Below are positions 17,431 through 27,625 of a DNA stretch of 64,000 nt, piece by piece. This DNA is from Dehalococcoidia bacterium (GTDB taxonomy: Bacteria; Chloroflexota; Dehalococcoidia; Bin125), in the NCBI GenBank assembly GCA_022825855.1, contig JAJDWB010000013.1, positions 124,001 to 188,000 on the forward strand, written 5' to 3'. Both the position numbers and the translations under genes were made by a program. The stretch's first letter is position 1; every line of letters starts with the position of its first letter. A model generated the notes under the pieces. The model ran no database searches and had not been told where the DNA came from. It was given only the letters and a program-made list of their open reading frames with translations.

Positions 17431-18927
17431 TCACTCGCCGCATGACGTGTCCGGCCTGACCGGACTTCCCGCGCGCAGCAGCAGGCAGGCCAGGATGCCG
17501 TGGTTGAGTACGGCAATGTCCTCGAAGACCTCGTGGTTGAAGTTGGCGAGATTGTCCAACGGCGTGTGCAACGTCGCGCCGGGAGGGAAGACGAAGACGA
17601 CCGGCACACCCGCCGAGTGAAAACTGGAGTGATCGGAGCCCAGCATCATCGGCAGTGAGCCGCCGCCGGCGAAGATCTGCAACTCGGCGGCGACCGCGTC
17701 GGCAATCGACTGGAGTTCCGACGAAGCGATGATGTGATAGGGAGCGCGGCCGTCGCCGATCGCGTCGAGGTTGAGCATCGCGCTGACCTGGTCGAGCGTA
17801 GCCGAGTCGCGCAGCGAGCGGACAAAGGCTACCGAGCCGTGCAGACCTTGCTCTTCGGCGCCGAAGCCGACGAAGCAGATGTCGGCGGCCGCGGGATGGT
17901 CGGTCCATGCTTCGGCGAGCGCGAGCGTCAGCGCCGTCCCGGAGGCGTTGTCGTTCGCGCCGCTGACTTCAGGAACCGTGTCGTAGTGTCCGCCCACGAC
18001 GACGCGGCAGGCCCCATCGGGCTTGCGGGCGATCACGTTCTGTGACTCGCCCGACCGCGGCGCCGAGGCCGGGATGGTCGCCGTCTCAAGCAGGCGGCCG
18101 CGCAGTGCGTCGCCGGCTTCCCTCGTGATCTGGAGCACCGGGATCTGGCTCGTGTTGGGGCCGAACGTGCCGCCCAGCGACTCGTTGTCGAAGCGGTTGA
18201 CCACGATCAGGGCGACGGCCCCGGCAGCCTCCGCGTTGACCGCCTTGGCGTGGAACTCGATCGCGCCGCGGTTGACGATCGCGACCTTGCCGAGCGCATC
18301 GACCGACTCGAAGTCGGCGGGCTCGCCGAATCCGGGAACGTCCACCAGCACGCCTCTCACGGCCTGGTCGCCTGAGCCGGTGAAGCGGAAGGCCAGCGTG
18401 CTGGAGCCGTCGTCCAGGTCGATCCGACCGACGCTGAAGCGGACGGTGTAGCTGAACTCCTGCACCTCGACGATGTAGCCGAGCCGCTCAAACGTCTCGG
18501 CCAGATACGCGGCGGCCGCCCGTTCCTGCTCGGTACCCGTCGTGCGCGGTCCCAGTTCACCGGCCAGGTACTCGACATAACGGCCGGCCGCTTCGACACT
18601 CAGGCTGGGCGCCGGGATCGCGTCCTCGGACGGTGTCAGCGGAGGCGCAGCCTCCGCTGATTCGTCCTGCGTCTGAGCAGGTTCAGTCTGTTGCGGCTCC
18701 GGCTGACCGGATTCTGGCTCGGCAGACTGAGCCTCGAGCTGTTCATCGCTCTGGACGGCCGGTTGCTCGGGCGGCGCGGGCTGTTGAGCCGGCTGTTGCG
18801 CGGCCTGTTGAACCGGTTGCGAGACATCCTGCGACGTCTCGCCCGCGGTTGGCTGCGCGTCCTCCGAGGCGCACGCGACGGATATCGTCGCCGCGATGAC
18901 CATCGCGGGGAGCAGTCGTCGGATCAC
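17431..18927 (-). CDS. M28-family zinc aminopeptidase, lipoprotein, with PA domain
   Basis: Exported metallopeptidase of about 498 residues. From GTG 18927 the signal reads VIRRLLPAMVIAATISVAC, giving a proper twin-Arg-charged lipoprotein signal; later starts lose it. A Gln/Glu/Pro-rich linker covers residues ~25-95. A protease-associated domain follows (GKVAIVNRGAIEFHAKAVNAEAAG). The M28 catalytic core has zinc ligands in GGHYDTV, the ANDNASG aspartate, GAEEQGLHG, the NLDAIGDG aspartate and DHSSFHSAG. The upstream small membrane-protein gene ends seven bases before this GTG. The acidic or glutamine-rich linker suggests that the enzyme is held away from the membrane. Confidence 0.88.
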   Translation of the reverse strand: MIRRLLPAMVIAATISVACASEDAQPTAGETSQDVSQPVQQAAQQPAQQPAPPEQPAVQSDEQLEAQSAEPESGQPEPQQTEPAQTQDESAEAAPPLTPSEDAIPAPSLSVEAAGRYVEYLAGELGPRTTGTEQERAAAAYLAETFERLGYIVEVQEFSYTVRFSVGRIDLDDGSSTLAFRFTGSGDQAVRGVLVDVPGFGEPADFESVDALGKVAIVNRGAIEFHAKAVNAEAAGAVALIVVNRFDNESLGGTFGPNTSQIPVLQITREAGDALRGRLLETATIPASAPRSGESQNVIARKPDGACRVVVGGHYDTVPEVSGANDNASGTALTLALAEAWTDHPAAADICFVGFGAEEQGLHGSVAFVRSLRDSATLDQVSAMLNLDAIGDGRAPYHIIASSELQSIADAVAAELQIFAGGGSLPMMLGSDHSSFHSAGVPVVFVFPPGATLHTPLDNLANFNHEVFEDIAVLNHGILACLLLRAGSPVRPDTSCGE

Positions 18928-18934
18928 GGCTGAA

Positions 18935-19339
18935 TCAGCGGCTGCGGCGGAAGAGGCGTCGCAGCGGATTGCCCGATTGCGGCTCGTAGCTGATGTAGCG
19001 GTCGCGCCAGTAGCCGCCTCGCGGTTGTCCGCCGCCGCCGCCACCGCCGCCTCGCGACGCCCAGAACAGACCGATCACGAACACCACAATGCCGCCCACC
19101 GCCAGCCACATCCCGCCGCCGCGCAAGATCAGCCCCACGATCAACAGCGCTGCGCCCAGCAGCAGCAGGTGATTCGCGGTCAACGAGGCGGCGCGGTTGA
19201 CAATCGCGCCGGCGAAGCGCTGGAAGGCGATGCGGATCGGGCCGGGACGCCGCGACTGCCTGCGCCTCCAGTCGAAATCATCGATGTTGGAGAGCACTTC
19301 TTCGACATCGCGTTCGAGTCGGTCTGAGCCGTCCGGCAT
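18935..19339 (-). CDS. Small membrane protein with glycine run, unknown function
   Basis: 134 residues, no family recognised. A charged N-terminus (VEEVLSNIDDFDWRRRQSRRPGP) is followed by two close hydrophobic helices (about residues 53-70 and 75-92), then a run of eight glycines and a basic tail ending RRLFRRSR. AGGAG stands five bases before the ATG. It is the first gene of a probable operon with the M28 peptidase, whose start codon comes seven bases after this stop. The gene is probably expressed; its role is unknown. Confidence 0.7.
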   Translation of the reverse strand: MPDGSDRLERDVEEVLSNIDDFDWRRRQSRRPGPIRIAFQRFAGAIVNRAASLTANHLLLLGAALLIVGLILRGGGMWLAVGGIVVFVIGLFWASRGGGGGGGGQPRGGYWRDRYISYEPQSGNPLRRLFRRSR

Positions 19340-19382
19340 GGTCGCTCCTGCACTTCCCGTGGATGCAAGTTTAGCGCCCCAC

Positions 19383-20990
19383 TCAGCGTGTCGGGGGCGC
19401 GCCCCAGCCGCCTCCGCCGGGAGTTTCGAGTCGGATTATCTCGCCCGCCTGCACGTTGATCGTGACTTTACCGGGCAGCTTGCGCCGCGAACGCAGCCGA
19501 CCCTCCACGGATCGTTCCAGGCTGTTCTGGCCGCTCGTGCCGGGCAGCCCGCCCTGCACGCCCCAGGGCTGCATCACGCGTCGTTCGCTGATGATCGTGA
19601 CCTGCGCCGGAGCGAGGAACTCGGTGCGCCGGGTCAGCCCGTATCCGCCGCGGTGCTCGCCGGCCCCCGACGAACGCGCGCGGATGCTGTTCTCGACCAC
19701 GCGCAACGGATAGGCCAGCTCCAGCGCCTCGGCCGGCGTGTTCAGGGTGTTGGTCATGTGCGAGTGGGCCGCGTCGAGTCCGGGACCGGATGGACCGCCG
19801 CCCAGCCCGCCTCCGGAGGTCTCGTAGTAGGCCCAGGGTTGGCCGCTGCGCGGATCGATCCCGCCCGCGGTGAGATTGTTCATCGTGCCCGATGAGGCCG
19901 CCGGCATGCGATCGGGCAGGACCTGGGCGAACGCGCCCCAGACGGTATCAACGATGCGCTGCGAGGTCTCGACATTGCCGGCCGCGACGGCGACCGGCGA
20001 TTGCGCGGCCACGACCGATCGCTCGGGCAGCGTGAACGTGATCGGCCGGAACAGGCCCGAGTTCATCGGCGTATCGGGCGGCAGCAGGCAGCGGATCACG
20101 TAGTAGCAGGCCGACCGCGTCACCGGTGCGACGGCATTGATCGAGGCCGCGCGTTGCGGCGCGCTGCCGCTGAAGTCGAAGTGGGCGCGATCTTCCGCCA
20201 GGGTCAGAGCCAGCCTGATTGGCACCGGCTCCGGCTCGTGCCCGTCGTCGTCGAGCGCGTCCTCGAAGGTCCAGGAGCCGTGCGGCAGCTCGCGCAGGTA
20301 GGCGCGCGTCAGCCGCTCGCCGTAATCGAGCAGCGCGCTCGTGGTCTGCCGGTAACCGTCCTCGCCGTACTCGGCCCGCAAATCCGCGAGCCGCCGCTCG
20401 CCCAGCCGCTGCGCAGCAATCTGGGCGTTGAAGTCGCCGCGCCGCTCGTCCGGCGTGCGCACATTGCGCAGGATTAGGCGCATCGCCTCGTCCACGAGCT
20501 CGCCGCGCCGATACAGCCGGATCGGCGGAATCACCAGCCCTTCCTGGATCAGTTCCTGCGCGACCGGCATCGATCCGGGCGCCATGCCGCCGATGTCGGC
20601 CTGGTGTGCGCGGCTGGCGACGTAACCGATCGGGATGTCGTCCGCTTGAGCGTCGTGCGCAAACACCGGCGAGACCATCGTCACGTCGGGCAAGTGCGTG
20701 CCGCCCAGGAACGGATCATTGAGGATCGCCAAGTCGCCCGGCTGCCAGGGCGCCAGCGACTCGACCGCGCGCACCGACTCGGGCATCGCGCCCAGGTGCA
20801 CCGGGATATGGGCAGCCTGGGCGAGCAACTGGCCCGCTTGATCGAAGACGGCGCAGGAAAAGTCGGCGCGTTCCTTGATGTTCGGCGAGAGCGCCGTATG
20901 CCGCAGCGCGGCGCCCATTTCCTCCGCGATCGAGCTGACCAGCGAGTCGAAGATGGCAAGCCGAGCGGGATCGACGTTGGCTCCAGGCAT
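19383..20990 (-). CDS. hyuB: Hydantoinase B / oxoprolinase family subunit
   Basis: 535 residues of the hydantoinase B/acetone carboxylase alpha/5-oxoprolinase family, which with HyuA hydrolyses a cyclic amide using ATP. Hallmarks: SPNIKERADFSCAVFDQAG, AHIPVHLGAMPESV, LNDPFLGGTHLPDVTMVSPVF, and the C-terminal RSSGAGEHRGGYGLTRRTEF. It starts one base inside the hyuA stop (TGATG), indicating obligate coupling with hyuA. The substrate (5-oxoproline, hydantoin or N-methylhydantoin) cannot be read from sequence. There is a 43-bp gap to the neighbouring membrane-protein gene. Confidence 0.93.
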   Translation of the reverse strand: MPGANVDPARLAIFDSLVSSIAEEMGAALRHTALSPNIKERADFSCAVFDQAGQLLAQAAHIPVHLGAMPESVRAVESLAPWQPGDLAILNDPFLGGTHLPDVTMVSPVFAHDAQADDIPIGYVASRAHQADIGGMAPGSMPVAQELIQEGLVIPPIRLYRRGELVDEAMRLILRNVRTPDERRGDFNAQIAAQRLGERRLADLRAEYGEDGYRQTTSALLDYGERLTRAYLRELPHGSWTFEDALDDDGHEPEPVPIRLALTLAEDRAHFDFSGSAPQRAASINAVAPVTRSACYYVIRCLLPPDTPMNSGLFRPITFTLPERSVVAAQSPVAVAAGNVETSQRIVDTVWGAFAQVLPDRMPAASSGTMNNLTAGGIDPRSGQPWAYYETSGGGLGGGPSGPGLDAAHSHMTNTLNTPAEALELAYPLRVVENSIRARSSGAGEHRGGYGLTRRTEFLAPAQVTIISERRVMQPWGVQGGLPGTSGQNSLERSVEGRLRSRRKLPGKVTINVQAGEIIRLETPGGGGWGAPPTR

Positions 20991-23020
20991 CAGTCGCTCC
21001 CCTCGCTGTCTCGGCGAAGCAGCAGGCTGCCTTCGGCCAGCGGCTCCGCCGACCAGCCCGGCGGCACCGTCACGGTTGTATCGACCTGCGTCACGATCGC
21101 CGGACCGTGCAGCGTCTCCGATACGGCCGCTCTGGGCAGTACCGTGGTGCTGCGCGCCCGATCCCAGGTCACATCTTCCTGCCGCGATGCGGCGTCGGAC
21201 GCGTCATGACCGACGCCGAGGCCGCCCTGGAGTCCGGGGTGCCGCGCCTTGGCCCGGGCAATGACCACTTCGACCGGAACGTCCGCGGAGTCGAAGCCGA
21301 AGCGTTCCCGGTGCGCCGCGTGGAACGCCTCGCGTACCGACTCCGCGTCGCAGCCGGCCGGCAGCCGTACCGTGAGCTCGTGCGACTGTCCCCGATAGCG
21401 CAGATCGGCCGCGAACTCGACTGCGACGCCGCTGCGGTAGCCGTCTTCGCCGATCGCCTCGGTCGCCTGCCGCTCAACGGCCGCGAACGCTTCGTCCAGC
21501 GGTGGGACCGCTCCGGCGTCCGCCGGATCGATGGCGAGATGCAGACCGCGTTCGGCGTCGCGCGTGATGTCGGCAATCAACATGCCCGCGGCCGAGAGCA
21601 CGCCCGGCGCGGAGGGAATCAGCACCTGGGGAATGCCGACCGCGTCGGCCAGTTCGCAGGCATGCAGCGGGCCGGCGCCGCCAAAGGCGACCAGCGTGAA
21701 GCGCGCCGGGTCGTGACCGCGCTCGACCGAGATCACCCGCAAGGCTCGCGCCATGTTGGCGTTGACGACGTCGATCACCGCCTGCGCCGCCGCTTCGGTC
21801 GAGCCGAACGGCTCGGCGAGCGTGGCGATCGCCGCCTTGGCGCGCAGGACGTCCAGCGACACGGTCCCGCCGAGTTGCTGCTCGGGACGCAGGCGGCCGA
21901 GGACGACATGCGCGTCGGTGACCGTCGGCAGCCGGCCGCGACCGTAGGCCGCGGGCCCCGGGTCGGCACCCGCCGATTGCGGACCAACGCGCAACGCGCC
22001 GCCGGCGTCGAACCAGGCTATCGAGCCGCCGCCGGCGCCGACCGTATGCAGGTCGACGGCCGGCGTGCGGATCGGCATGTCGTCGACGATCAGGTCGGTC
22101 CGCTCCAGCAAGCGCCCCGGACACAGCGACACGTCGGCGGAGGTGCCGCCCATGTCGAAGGTGATGGCGTGGTCGAAGCCGTCGGCCCGGGCTGCGGCGA
22201 ACGCCCCGGCGACGCCGCCGGCGGGGCCGGAGAGCACGGTGCGCACCGCATGACGTCCCGCCGATCCGGCCGAGAGCGAACCGCCGTTGGACTGCATCAC
22301 GCGCAGCCGCACCGTTTGGTCGCGGGACTCGTTGAGCCGCGCCTCCAGCGCGTCGAGGTAGGAAGTCATCACTGGCGCGAGATACGCGTTGGCTGTGGTC
22401 GTGCTCATCCGCTCGAACTCGCGGTGTTGGGGCAACACTTCGTACGAAGCGGAGACGTCGAATCCGCGCGCCCGCGCGCGCTCAGCGGTGAGCCGTTCAT
22501 GTTCGGGATTGATGAAACTGAAGAGGAAGCAGATCGCGACGCTGTGAGCGCCGGAACGCCCGATCCGATTGAGCACGGCGTCGATGTCGTCGAGCACGAT
22601 CGGCGTCACCACGGATCCGTCCGCGGCGATCCGCTCTTCGATCTCGTAGCGCCGCCGACGCGGCACGAGCGGGTCGCGCCGCTGCGGGTGCAGCGCGTAC
22701 AGGTCGGGCCGCGCCTGGCGGCCGATCACCAGCGTGTCGCGAAAACCGCGCGTGGTAATCAGAGCGACGGACGCGCCGGTCCGGGTCAGCAGCGTGTTGG
22801 TCGCCACGGTGGAGCCGTGGATCACTTCTTCGGGTGACCAGCCGAACTCAGCCAGACCATTGAGGATGGCGCGGCCGGGATCGTCCGGCGTTGACGGGCG
22901 CTTGGCAATCTCGACCCGGCCCTCGCGCAGGAGAACGAAGTCGGTGAACGTGCCTCCGACATCGACGCCGAGCAGTTGCTCCCGCGGGACGTCGGCGGCC
23001 TCGTCGAAGGTGGTCGTCAT
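20990..23020 (-). CDS. hyuA: Hydantoinase A / oxoprolinase family ATP-binding subunit
   Basis: 676 residues; the actin-like ATPase half of a two-subunit ATP-dependent hydantoinase or oxoprolinase. The N-terminal phosphate loop LGVDVGGTFTDFVLL appears at residues ~16-31, STVATNTLLTRTG follows, and the second ATP motif FDMGGTSADVSL plus VGAGGGSIAWFD and GPAAYGRGR complete the fold. ATG 23020 is where homology begins; upstream in-frame sequence to 23257 crosses the divergent rplY promoter and is not protein-like. The operon is hyuA-hyuB. Such pairs are often expanded in marine Chloroflexota, which is knowledge and not shown here. Confidence 0.93.
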   Translation of the reverse strand: MTTTFDEAADVPREQLLGVDVGGTFTDFVLLREGRVEIAKRPSTPDDPGRAILNGLAEFGWSPEEVIHGSTVATNTLLTRTGASVALITTRGFRDTLVIGRQARPDLYALHPQRRDPLVPRRRRYEIEERIAADGSVVTPIVLDDIDAVLNRIGRSGAHSVAICFLFSFINPEHERLTAERARARGFDVSASYEVLPQHREFERMSTTTANAYLAPVMTSYLDALEARLNESRDQTVRLRVMQSNGGSLSAGSAGRHAVRTVLSGPAGGVAGAFAAARADGFDHAITFDMGGTSADVSLCPGRLLERTDLIVDDMPIRTPAVDLHTVGAGGGSIAWFDAGGALRVGPQSAGADPGPAAYGRGRLPTVTDAHVVLGRLRPEQQLGGTVSLDVLRAKAAIATLAEPFGSTEAAAQAVIDVVNANMARALRVISVERGHDPARFTLVAFGGAGPLHACELADAVGIPQVLIPSAPGVLSAAGMLIADITRDAERGLHLAIDPADAGAVPPLDEAFAAVERQATEAIGEDGYRSGVAVEFAADLRYRGQSHELTVRLPAGCDAESVREAFHAAHRERFGFDSADVPVEVVIARAKARHPGLQGGLGVGHDASDAASRQEDVTWDRARSTTVLPRAAVSETLHGPAIVTQVDTTVTVPPGWSAEPLAEGSLLLRRDSEGSD

Positions 23021-23065
23021 CGTGGCGATAGTGTACGGCGAGACTCCCAAGAGTCCGTGTGCTGC

Positions 23066-23094
23066 TTGACCGGCCTGTATCGCGCTCATAGCGT
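23066..23094 (+). promoter_or_regulatory. Possible sigma70-type promoter for rplY
   Basis: TTGACC at 23066-23071 and TAGCGT at 23089-23094 are separated by 17 bases, in the 139-bp divergent gap between hyuA and the L25 gene. The -35 box matches five of six consensus bases; the -10 box is weak. The start codon lies about 65 bases downstream. Confidence 0.4.
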
Positions 23095-23159
23095 CGATTG
23101 ATAAGCTCTGGCAGGACGACAACACACACCCCGGCGCGGGTTGAGATGGATGGTTGGAC

Positions 23160-23810
23160 ATGGCTGATGCTGCGGAAGTGATCTTGCATGTGGAGCGTCG
23201 CAGCGTCCTGGGCAAGCGGGTCAAGCGGCTGCGCCGCGACGGTTGGATTCCGGGCAATCTCTATGGTCGCGGGCGCGAGTCGCAGTCGATCCAAACGGCG
23301 GACAGCGAGGTCCGGCGAGTCTTTTCGGCGGTCGACCGCAACGCGGTCGTACCGATTGCAATCGACGGCGCCGAAGACACCATTCCCGTCGTCCTGCGCG
23401 AGGTGCAGCGCCATCCCGTGAGCCGCCAGATCCTGCACATGGACTTCTACGAGGTCGACCTCACCCGGCGCATCCACTCCGAGGCGCGCCTGGTCCTGAT
23501 CGGTAGCTCCGAGGCGGAATCGCGCGGCGGCACCGTTGTGCAATCGCTGGAGCACGTCGTGCTGGAAGCGCTGCCGACGGAGATGCCCTCGGTGCTCGAA
23601 GTGGACGTCAGCGGCCTGGACGACTTCGGACAGTCGGTCCTGGTTCGCGATCTGGCGCTGCCCGACGGCGTCGAATCGCTGACCGACGACACGGTCGCGG
23701 TCGCCACCGTGCTGGCGCCGCGTGTCGCAGAAGAAGACGAGGTCGAGGAAGAGGAACTGCTCGAAGGCGAAGAGGGCGAAGTCGAGGAAGAAGAGGAAGA
23801 AGAGGAGTAG
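23160..23810 (+). CDS. rplY: Large ribosomal subunit protein L25 (Ctc/general-stress form) with acidic tail
   Basis: Binds 5S rRNA in the 50S subunit. The 216-residue product has the N-terminal L25 domain (LGKRVKRLRRDGWIPGNLYGRG, HPVSRQILHMDFYEV) and the TL5/Ctc beta domain (residues ~95-185), followed by a tail of about 30 mostly glutamate residues. ATG 23160 is preferred; a TTG two codons upstream is also possible. The tail is encoded by an almost pure purine run on this strand (about 23727-23808). The gene is convergent with rlmN with only 19 bp between them. Confidence 0.93.
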   Translation: MADAAEVILHVERRSVLGKRVKRLRRDGWIPGNLYGRGRESQSIQTADSEVRRVFSAVDRNAVVPIAIDGAEDTIPVVLREVQRHPVSRQILHMDFYEVDLTRRIHSEARLVLIGSSEAESRGGTVVQSLEHVVLEALPTEMPSVLEVDVSGLDDFGQSVLVRDLALPDGVESLTDDTVAVATVLAPRVAEEDEVEEEELLEGEEGEVEEEEEEEE

Positions 23811-23829
23811 GCGCACGCGCGCCGATTGC

Positions 23830-24886
<1,057 letters not shown>

Positions 24887-24894
<8 letters not shown>

Positions 24895-25837
24895 CTTCCG
24901 AGCCGAATCGAAGGCCTGCGAGATCTCGCACGCCTCGGGCGAACTCCTCCGCGCTCAACTCGCGTTTGCCCGCGCGCTGCAGCCGTTGGATCTGGAGCGT
25001 CCCCGACCCGGTTGCGACCGCGATCACGCTGCCAACCTCGGCGATCGTTCCCGGCTCCGCGTTTACAGATTCCGTCGCACCGGTCGCCGCGGTCACGCGA
25101 ATGGTCGAGTCTCCGAGCGTCGTGGTTGCCGCCGGCCAGGGCGTGTAGGCGCGGACGTGCCTGGCGATCTGGTCGGCCGGCTGACTCCAGTCGATCCTGC
25201 CCTGCCGCTTGGTCACGCGGCGCGCCCTCGTTGCCCGTTCCGAATCCTGCGGCTCCGGCCCGATGCCGCCTGCGATCCAGTCCGGAATCGTCTCGAGCAG
25301 CAACGCCGCCCCCATCTCGGCCAGCCGGTCGCTGAGCTGTCCCGCGTGTTCCATCTCGTCGATCGGCGTGGCGCGTTGACGCAGGATCGCGCCCGTGTCC
25401 TCGGTCTCGTCGACCAGCATGATCGTCACGCCGGTCTCCGCGTCGCCGTGCAGAATCGCGGCCGAGATCGGCGACGCCCCCCGCCAGCGCGGAAGCAGCG
25501 AGGCGTGCACGTTGAGCGATCCGAACGCCGGCAGCTCCAGGATCTCCACGGGAATGATCTGGCCGTAGGCGGCGACGATCTGCAGGTTGGGCCGCAGGCT
25601 GGCAATCTGGGCAATCGCGGCGCCGTCACGCAGCCGGGCCGGCTGAATTGCGGGGATGCCGTGCTCGGCGGCAACCTCCTTGACCGGCGGCGGTTGCATG
25701 CGGCGGCCCCGACCCGAGCGCGCGTCGGGCTGCGTCACGACGGCCACCGGCCGCCAGGGGCTGTCAATCAGCGCACGCAGCGTGGGCACGGCGAAGTCGG
25801 GCGATCCGTAGAAGAGGACTCGCGGTGAATCGGACAT
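24887..25837 (-). CDS. fmt: Methionyl-tRNA formyltransferase
   Basis: Formylates initiator Met-tRNA using 10-formyltetrahydrofolate. The 316 residues contain the Rossmann core with VLFYGSPDFAVPTLRAL, the catalytic set in SLNVHASLLPRWRGASPI (Asn and His) and MLVDETEDTGAIL (Asp), and a C-terminal OB-like tRNA-binding domain from about residue 210 (VRAYTPWPAATTTLGD). No good ribosome site precedes the ATG. It overlaps rlmN by eight bases and follows secG by 28 bp. Confidence 0.96.
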
Positions 25838-25865
25838 GGTCAGGCCGGATGCTGAACAGGCCGGA

Positions 25866-26090
25866 TCAGACCTGGGTCGCGGCGATGCTGAGACCGACGA
25901 ACACCAGCATCAGCACGATCGTGCCGCGGAACAGCGTGCGCTCGATGCCGCGTCGCGTGCGGTACGACTCGCCGCCGGCGCCGCCGAAGATGTTGCCCAG
26001 CCCCGCGCCCTTGGCCTGCAGGATGACCGCGCCGATCACGACCAGCGCAACCAGGATCTGAAAGACGTTGAGGATGTCTGACGTGCTCAC
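25866..26090 (-). CDS. secG: Preprotein translocase subunit SecG
   Basis: 74-residue membrane subunit of the SecYEG channel. Two hydrophobic helices (about residues 6-26 and 53-72) flank the conserved loop LQAKGAGLGNIFGG, the SecG hallmark. The start is GTG at 26090. It lies between yvcK and fmt on the same strand with gaps of about 30 bp, consistent with one transcript. Confidence 0.92.
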   Translation of the reverse strand: MSTSDILNVFQILVALVVIGAVILQAKGAGLGNIFGGAGGESYRTRRGIERTLFRGTIVLMLVFVGLSIAATQV

Positions 26091-26120
26091 GTAGTGTTCG
26101 TATCCCTGCGCGCTGAACGC

Positions 26121-27530
26121 CTATTGCTCGGTAACGCCGACCCGCTGCGGCCTGCGCGGACGCACGCCGGCCTCGCGTCCCTCATGGTATGCGGTCATGA
26201 TCGCGTCGGCGAGCTTGGCGCTGTCATGTCGGTAACGGTTGCCGGTGTCGACGATGTCCGCCTCGATCAGCCGCAGCGAGTCCGGCAGCCGCGACTCCTC
26301 GCCGTCGCGGGCGATCCGCACCGGCTCGGACCTCCAGCCACGCGGTAGCCGCGCTCGGCTGTTGTTGTTGGCGACGACCGCGTCGAACGGCAAACCGCCG
26401 ATGTGATCGGCAATCACGCGGACGTGGTCCTGCACGGAGAAATGGTCGGTCTCGCCGTGCTGGGTCGCAACGTTCGAGACGTACAGCTTCATCGCGCCCG
26501 ACTCCTGGAAGGCCAGCCTCAGGTCCGGTACCAACAGATTGGGCAGCACCGACGTGAACAGCGAACCGGGACCGACCACGATCAGATCCGCATTCCGGAT
26601 CGCGTTCAGCGTCTCGGGATACGCGGCCGGATGTTGCGGCTCAAGGTCGAGGTGCGCGATGCGCTGCCCGGCCTCAGTGATCGAGGACTCCCCGCGGATG
26701 CGCTCGCCGTCGTCTGTGGTCGCGGCCAGGCGGATGTTCTCCAGCGTCGAGGGCAAGATCTTGCCGCGCACCGCCAGCACCCGCCCCGTCTCGTGGATCG
26801 CTTCCTCCATCGACCCCGCCACATCCGACATCGCGACGATGAACAGGTTGCCGAACGAATGCCCCTCGAGACCGTTGCCCGATCCCTCGGGAAAGCGGTA
26901 CTGGAAGAGCCGCGTCATCAACGGCTCGGCGTCGGCCAGCGCGGCGATGCAGTTGCGCAGATCGCCGGGCGGAATGATCCCCATGTCGCGCCTCAGCCGA
27001 CCCGACGAACCGCCGTCGTCGGCCACGCTGACCACGGCCGACAGATTGTCGGTGTACGCCTTCAGCCCGCGCAGCAGCACCGAGAGTCCGGTGCCGCCGC
27101 CCATGCACACGATCCGAATCCCGCGCCCGGCGAATCGCTGCCGGTGCAACAACTCGACCAGCGGCTCCTCGACTCCCGCGCGGCTGTCGGACGACCGCGC
27201 CGCAACCACCAGCCCGGAGGTGAATTTGCCAATCCCGATGCCCACGCAGAGGACCGCCAGCCCGATCAGCACCGCGCCGCGAACCGCGTACGGCAGAAAC
27301 TGCAGCGTGATGTAGTAAAACGCGTCCGGCAGCGTGACCGTCAGATACAGCTCGCGGGCCAGGAACGACACGCCCAGACCGAGCAGGCCCATGCCCAGCA
27401 GCAGCAGCACGAACCAGCGCTTGATCCCGATCCCCGGCGCCAGCCACTTGCGCAAGTGCCATTCCGGTCGGGAGCCGTTGCCGTTGGGCACGTCCGCAGG
27501 CGGACCCGAACCTCGGCTGCGTCGGAACAT
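26121..27530 (-). CDS. yvcK: YvcK/CofD-like protein with N-terminal membrane anchor
   Basis: 469 residues. The C-terminal ~320 residues are the YvcK (gluconeogenesis factor) domain: MGGGTGLSVLLRGLKAYT, VSVADDGGSSGRLRRDMGI, PPGDLRNCIAAL, GHSFGNLFIVAM and VGPGSLFTSVLPNLLVP. In Firmicutes and Mycobacterium, YvcK/CuvA binds UDP-GlcNAc and tunes cell-wall synthesis. Unlike B. subtilis YvcK this protein has an N-terminal extension with two membrane helices (about residues 38-62 and 78-104). The ATG lies six bases after a TATAGT box on the minus strand with no ribosome site, so the message may be leaderless. Confidence 0.92.
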   Translation of the reverse strand: MFRRSRGSGPPADVPNGNGSRPEWHLRKWLAPGIGIKRWFVLLLLGMGLLGLGVSFLARELYLTVTLPDAFYYITLQFLPYAVRGAVLIGLAVLCVGIGIGKFTSGLVVAARSSDSRAGVEEPLVELLHRQRFAGRGIRIVCMGGGTGLSVLLRGLKAYTDNLSAVVSVADDGGSSGRLRRDMGIIPPGDLRNCIAALADAEPLMTRLFQYRFPEGSGNGLEGHSFGNLFIVAMSDVAGSMEEAIHETGRVLAVRGKILPSTLENIRLAATTDDGERIRGESSITEAGQRIAHLDLEPQHPAAYPETLNAIRNADLIVVGPGSLFTSVLPNLLVPDLRLAFQESGAMKLYVSNVATQHGETDHFSVQDHVRVIADHIGGLPFDAVVANNNSRARLPRGWRSEPVRIARDGEESRLPDSLRLIEADIVDTGNRYRHDSAKLADAIMTAYHEGREAGVRPRRPQRVGVTEQ

Positions 27531-27536
27531 AACGCC

Positions 27537-27542
27537 ACTATA
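27537..27542 (-). promoter_or_regulatory. -10 box immediately upstream of yvcK (possible leaderless start)
   Basis: On the minus strand TATAGT ends six bases before the yvcK ATG. It is the centre of a perfect 10-bp palindrome CACTATAGTG (27536-27545). With a usual 6-7-base gap from -10 to the transcription start, the mRNA would begin at or next to the ATG. No convincing -35 hexamer was found. Confidence 0.45.
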
Positions 27543-27625
27543 GTGCCGTGCGTCGGCAAGACGGTAGCTTGTTCCAGCAGAACCAATCGATTCGGCATCA
27601 CGCCGACTGGACAGGACTCTTGACG

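Noticed and set aside
20990-23257. Upstream extension of hyuA to 23257
   Set aside because: The added 79 residues are not family-like and cover the start and promoter of the divergent rplY gene.
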